Below are positions 61,781 to 64,000 of a stretch of 64,000 bases of DNA, piece after piece. The stretch spans positions 372,001-436,000 of the forward strand of contig NZ_JAENJH010000001.1 in the NCBI RefSeq assembly GCF_016595675.1. Reading direction: 5' to 3'. This DNA comes from Prauserella cavernicola. Lineage in GTDB: Bacteria; Actinomycetota; Actinomycetes; Mycobacteriales; Pseudonocardiaceae. Position numbers and translations under genes: made by a program. Each line of letters starts with the position of its first letter. The first letter of the stretch is position 1. The notes beneath the pieces are model-generated. The model worked only from the letters and a program-made list of their open reading frames with translations, made no database searches and was not told the origin of the DNA.

Positions 61781-63205
61781 ATGACCACCACTCCGCAGGG
61801 CCCGGCGCCCGCGGCCGACGCGCGGGAGCGCAAGCGGGAACAGCGCGGCTGGTACTTCTACGACTGGGCGAACTCGTCGTTCTACACGTCGGTGATCACC
61901 GTGTTCGGCGCGCTCTACATGAGCTCGGTCGCCGCAGAGGACGCCAAGTCCGACCTCGTCCGCAACGGCCCCACTCCGTGCGTCGACGCCCAGGGCGTCG
62001 ACAACAACCTCCAGAACTGCGACATCTCGCTGTTCGGGCTCGTGTTCCCCGCCGGCTCGCTGTGGGGCTACCTGCTGTCGGTGGCCACGATCATCCAGGT
62101 GCTGGTGCTGCCCATCACCGGGGCGATCGCCGACCGCAGCCAGTACAAGAAGCGCATCCTCGGCGGCTTCGCGTTCCTCGGCTCCGCGGCGTCGGCCCTG
62201 CTGTTCTTCGTGTCGGGCGACCGCTGGGAGCTCGGCGTCGTCCTCTACATCATCGGCAGCATCGGCTACGGCGCCTCGATCGTCACCTACTACTCGTTCC
62301 TGCCCGACATCGCGACGCCCGACGAACGCGACGCGGTGTCGGCGCGCGGCTGGGCGTTCGGCTACCTCGGTGGCGGGCTCGCGCTCGCGATCCAGCTGGC
62401 GTTCTACCTGAGCCACGAGTCGTTCGGGATCGACCAGTCGATGGCCGTGCGGATCTGCTTCCTGAGCTCGGGCCTGTGGTGGGCGCTGTTCACGATCATC
62501 CCGCTGCGCAGGCTGAAGGAGCGCCAGCCGCCCCACGGTGCCGAGCACGGCGTCGGCGTGGTCCGGGCCGGGTTCACCGAGCTGCGCACCACGGTCCGGG
62601 CGGCGAGGGCCTTCCCGCTCACGCTGGCGTTCCTCGGTGCGTACCTGATTTACACCGACGGCATCTCCACGGTCGTCGCGGTCTCGGCGCAGTACGGCAC
62701 GGAGGAGCTGCGGTTCAGCGACGAGGTCCTCATCGCCACGATCCTGGTGATTCAGTTCGTCGCCTACTTCGGGGGCATCGCGCACGGGCTCGTCGCCCGC
62801 AGGATCGGGGCGAAGAAGACGATCCTCGGCAGCCTCGTCGTGTGGATCGTGGTGATCACGGGGGCCTACTTCGTCGAGGCCGGTCAGGAGATGCAGTTCT
62901 ACGCCGTGGCCGTGGGCATCGGGCTCGTGCTCGGTGGCACCAACGCGCTGTCGCGCTCGCTGTACAGCCAGATGATCCCCGCCGGCAAGGAAGCCCAGTA
63001 CTACTCGCTCTACGAGATCGGCGAACGCGGCACCTCGTGGCTCGGCCCGCTGCTGTTCGCCGGTGTCGGGCAGGCCACCGGCTCGTTCCGGTACGCGATC
63101 ATCGCGCTGGTGATCTTCTTCGTCGTCGGGTTCATCCTCGTCGCGCTGGTGCCTGTGAGAAGGGCCATCGCCGCGGCGGGAAACCGGGAGCCTGCCGTGC
63201 TGTAG
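61781..63205 (+). CDS. UMF1-type MFS transporter
   Basis: A 474-aa transporter of the UMF1/Atg22-like subfamily. The YFYDWANSSFYTSVITVFGALYMSS opening and the SFLPDIATPDERDAVSARGWAFGYLGGG loop are diagnostic. About 12 hydrophobic helices are visible. An extra loop with two Cys follows helix 1. The relatives include permeases, but the substrate is unknown. GGGAG precedes the ATG. It is divergent from the Rpf-like gene. Confidence 0.92.
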   Translation: MTTTPQGPAPAADARERKREQRGWYFYDWANSSFYTSVITVFGALYMSSVAAEDAKSDLVRNGPTPCVDAQGVDNNLQNCDISLFGLVFPAGSLWGYLLSVATIIQVLVLPITGAIADRSQYKKRILGGFAFLGSAASALLFFVSGDRWELGVVLYIIGSIGYGASIVTYYSFLPDIATPDERDAVSARGWAFGYLGGGLALAIQLAFYLSHESFGIDQSMAVRICFLSSGLWWALFTIIPLRRLKERQPPHGAEHGVGVVRAGFTELRTTVRAARAFPLTLAFLGAYLIYTDGISTVVAVSAQYGTEELRFSDEVLIATILVIQFVAYFGGIAHGLVARRIGAKKTILGSLVVWIVVITGAYFVEAGQEMQFYAVAVGIGLVLGGTNALSRSLYSQMIPAGKEAQYYSLYEIGERGTSWLGPLLFAGVGQATGSFRYAIIALVIFFVVGFILVALVPVRRAIAAAGNREPAVL

Positions 63206-63232
63206 GGGTGGTGGCCGCTAGGGTCGCTCGAC

Positions 63233-64000
63233 GTGACCGCCGTGGAGAACCCCGATCCCGATCCGACCGACGCGCTCTCCTCAGCTCCGGCGTGGGGCGC
63301 GCGCAGAGAGCTGCCGATCGCGGGCAAGGTGAAGTTCTGCTACGGCCCGATGGACTGTGGCAAGTCCACGCTGGCGCTGCAGATCGACCACAACCTGGCC
63401 AGGCAGGGACGGCAGGGGTTGCTGCTGGTGCGCCACGACCGTTCGGGCACGCCGCAGATCACCAGCCGCATCGGGATCACACGCACGGCCGTCGAACTGG
63501 ACCCCGGCACCGACGTCCGCGTCCTCGTGCGGGACTCGTGGGCGGCAGGGCGGCACGTGGACTACCTGATCGTCGACGAGGCGCAGTTCCTCTCCCCCAC
63601 CCAGGTCGAACAGCTGGGTGAGCTGGCCGACGACGCACACGTCGACGTGTACTGCTTCGGCATCGCGACCGACTTCCGCAGCGAGCTCTTCCCCGGTGCG
63701 CGCAGGCTGTTCGAGCTGGCGGACGAGCTCCAGCCGGTGCAGGTCGAGGTGCTGTGCTGGTGCGGGCTGCCCGGCCGGTTCAACGCGCGCGTGCGGGACG
63801 GACGGGTGCTGCGCGAGGGTGACACGGTCTTCGTCGCCGACACCGAGGAGGTGTCGGAGTCAGCCGCAGAGGTGAATTCGGCACCGACACGCGCGCAGCC
63901 CGAAACAACTACAGTCCGTTACCAGGTACTTTGTCGTCGCCACTATCGCCGCGGCGACTTGGGGCCAACCGTGTCTCATCAGGGACAACTACGGTTGACC
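63233..64000 (+). CDS. tdk: Thymidine kinase (type II), C-terminus beyond window
   Basis: Open to the window end. Walker A GPMDCGKS (about 38-45) and LIVDEAQFLSPTQ fit thymidine kinase (dThd to dTMP, salvage), as does the zinc-type cysteine set (CWC, then LCRRHYRRGD). A 30-residue N-terminal extension precedes the kinase core. A TAGGGT box 8 nt before the GTG indicates a leaderless start. The final residues in the window (TVSHQGQLRLT) are beyond the usual end of the fold, so the stop should follow soon. Confidence 0.9.
   Translation, partial: MTAVENPDPDPTDALSSAPAWGARRELPIAGKVKFCYGPMDCGKSTLALQIDHNLARQGRQGLLLVRHDRSGTPQITSRIGITRTAVELDPGTDVRVLVRDSWAAGRHVDYLIVDEAQFLSPTQVEQLGELADDAHVDVYCFGIATDFRSELFPGARRLFELADELQPVQVEVLCWCGLPGRFNARVRDGRVLREGDTVFVADTEEVSESAAEVNSAPTRAQPETTTVRYQVLCRRHYRRGDLGPTVSHQGQLRLT

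Overview
This 64 kb window is a dense, high-GC, chromosome-type stretch from a filamentous-type actinobacterium, most likely a member of the Pseudonocardiaceae (Saccharomonospora, Prauserella or Amycolatopsis-like). The evidence is the GC-rich third codon positions, many GTG and TTG starts, frequent leaderless genes (a TANNNT -10 box 6-8 nt before the start codon), actinobacterial family proteins (DUF3090, SCO1664-like, DUF3097, DUF5703, MptB, Rpf, F420-type oxidoreductases) and a SARP regulator. The genus is inference. I see no rRNA, tRNA, CRISPR array or insertion sequence.

Layout. 1-6 kb: DrrA-type ABC ATPase (cut by the window edge), WYL regulator, DUF5703 plus lipoprotein pair, aldo/keto reductase, F420-type LLM oxidoreductase, uppP and an MSMEG_4193-type histidine phosphatase. 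7-10 kb: M3 peptidase, a 53-bp hairpin repeat, malate dehydrogenase. 10-28 kb: a peptide-handling region. A minus-strand operon (M55 D-aminopeptidase, M20 hydrolase, GH92 glycosidase, FUSC membrane protein) diverges from an oligopeptide ABC transporter operon. These are followed by mptB, an F420-type PPOX enzyme, LD-carboxypeptidase and an S9 peptidase. 28-34 kb: DUF3090 and SCO1664 genes, which elsewhere sit beside the phosphatase at 6 kb, then NmrA/TetR, DUF3097 and NfeD-SPFH, ended by a strong terminator.

34-48 kb: SGNH hydrolase, CGNR zinc protein, a solitary tyrosine recombinase, a DGPF/ECF42 sigma pair with a recognisable target promoter, a NarL-type two-component system, methyltransferase, DedA-like protein overlapping a TetR gene, a Cmx/Cml-type efflux pump with a structured leader, a zinc-finger/coiled-coil protein, an ArsR-SRPBCC pair, and a DHA2 transporter with three extra C-terminal beta-sandwich domains. 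48-55 kb: a large SARP regulator facing two imine-reductase-like genes, then a TetR/SDR divergon with paired operators. 55-64 kb: MoxR/VWA pair, small enzymes, a PrmC-like methyltransferase, a small gene broken by a 13-bp tandem duplication, a second zinc-finger/coiled-coil protein, GDPD, Rpf-like lysozyme, UMF1-type MFS, and a thymidine kinase running off the end.

The most interesting signals are the covarying hairpin repeat family, the frameshifted micro-gene, the recurrent zinc-finger plus coiled-coil architecture, the rearranged dpp/ykf-like peptide locus, and the conserved actinobacterial block split by about 21 kb. No single locus is a clear new defence or biosynthetic system.
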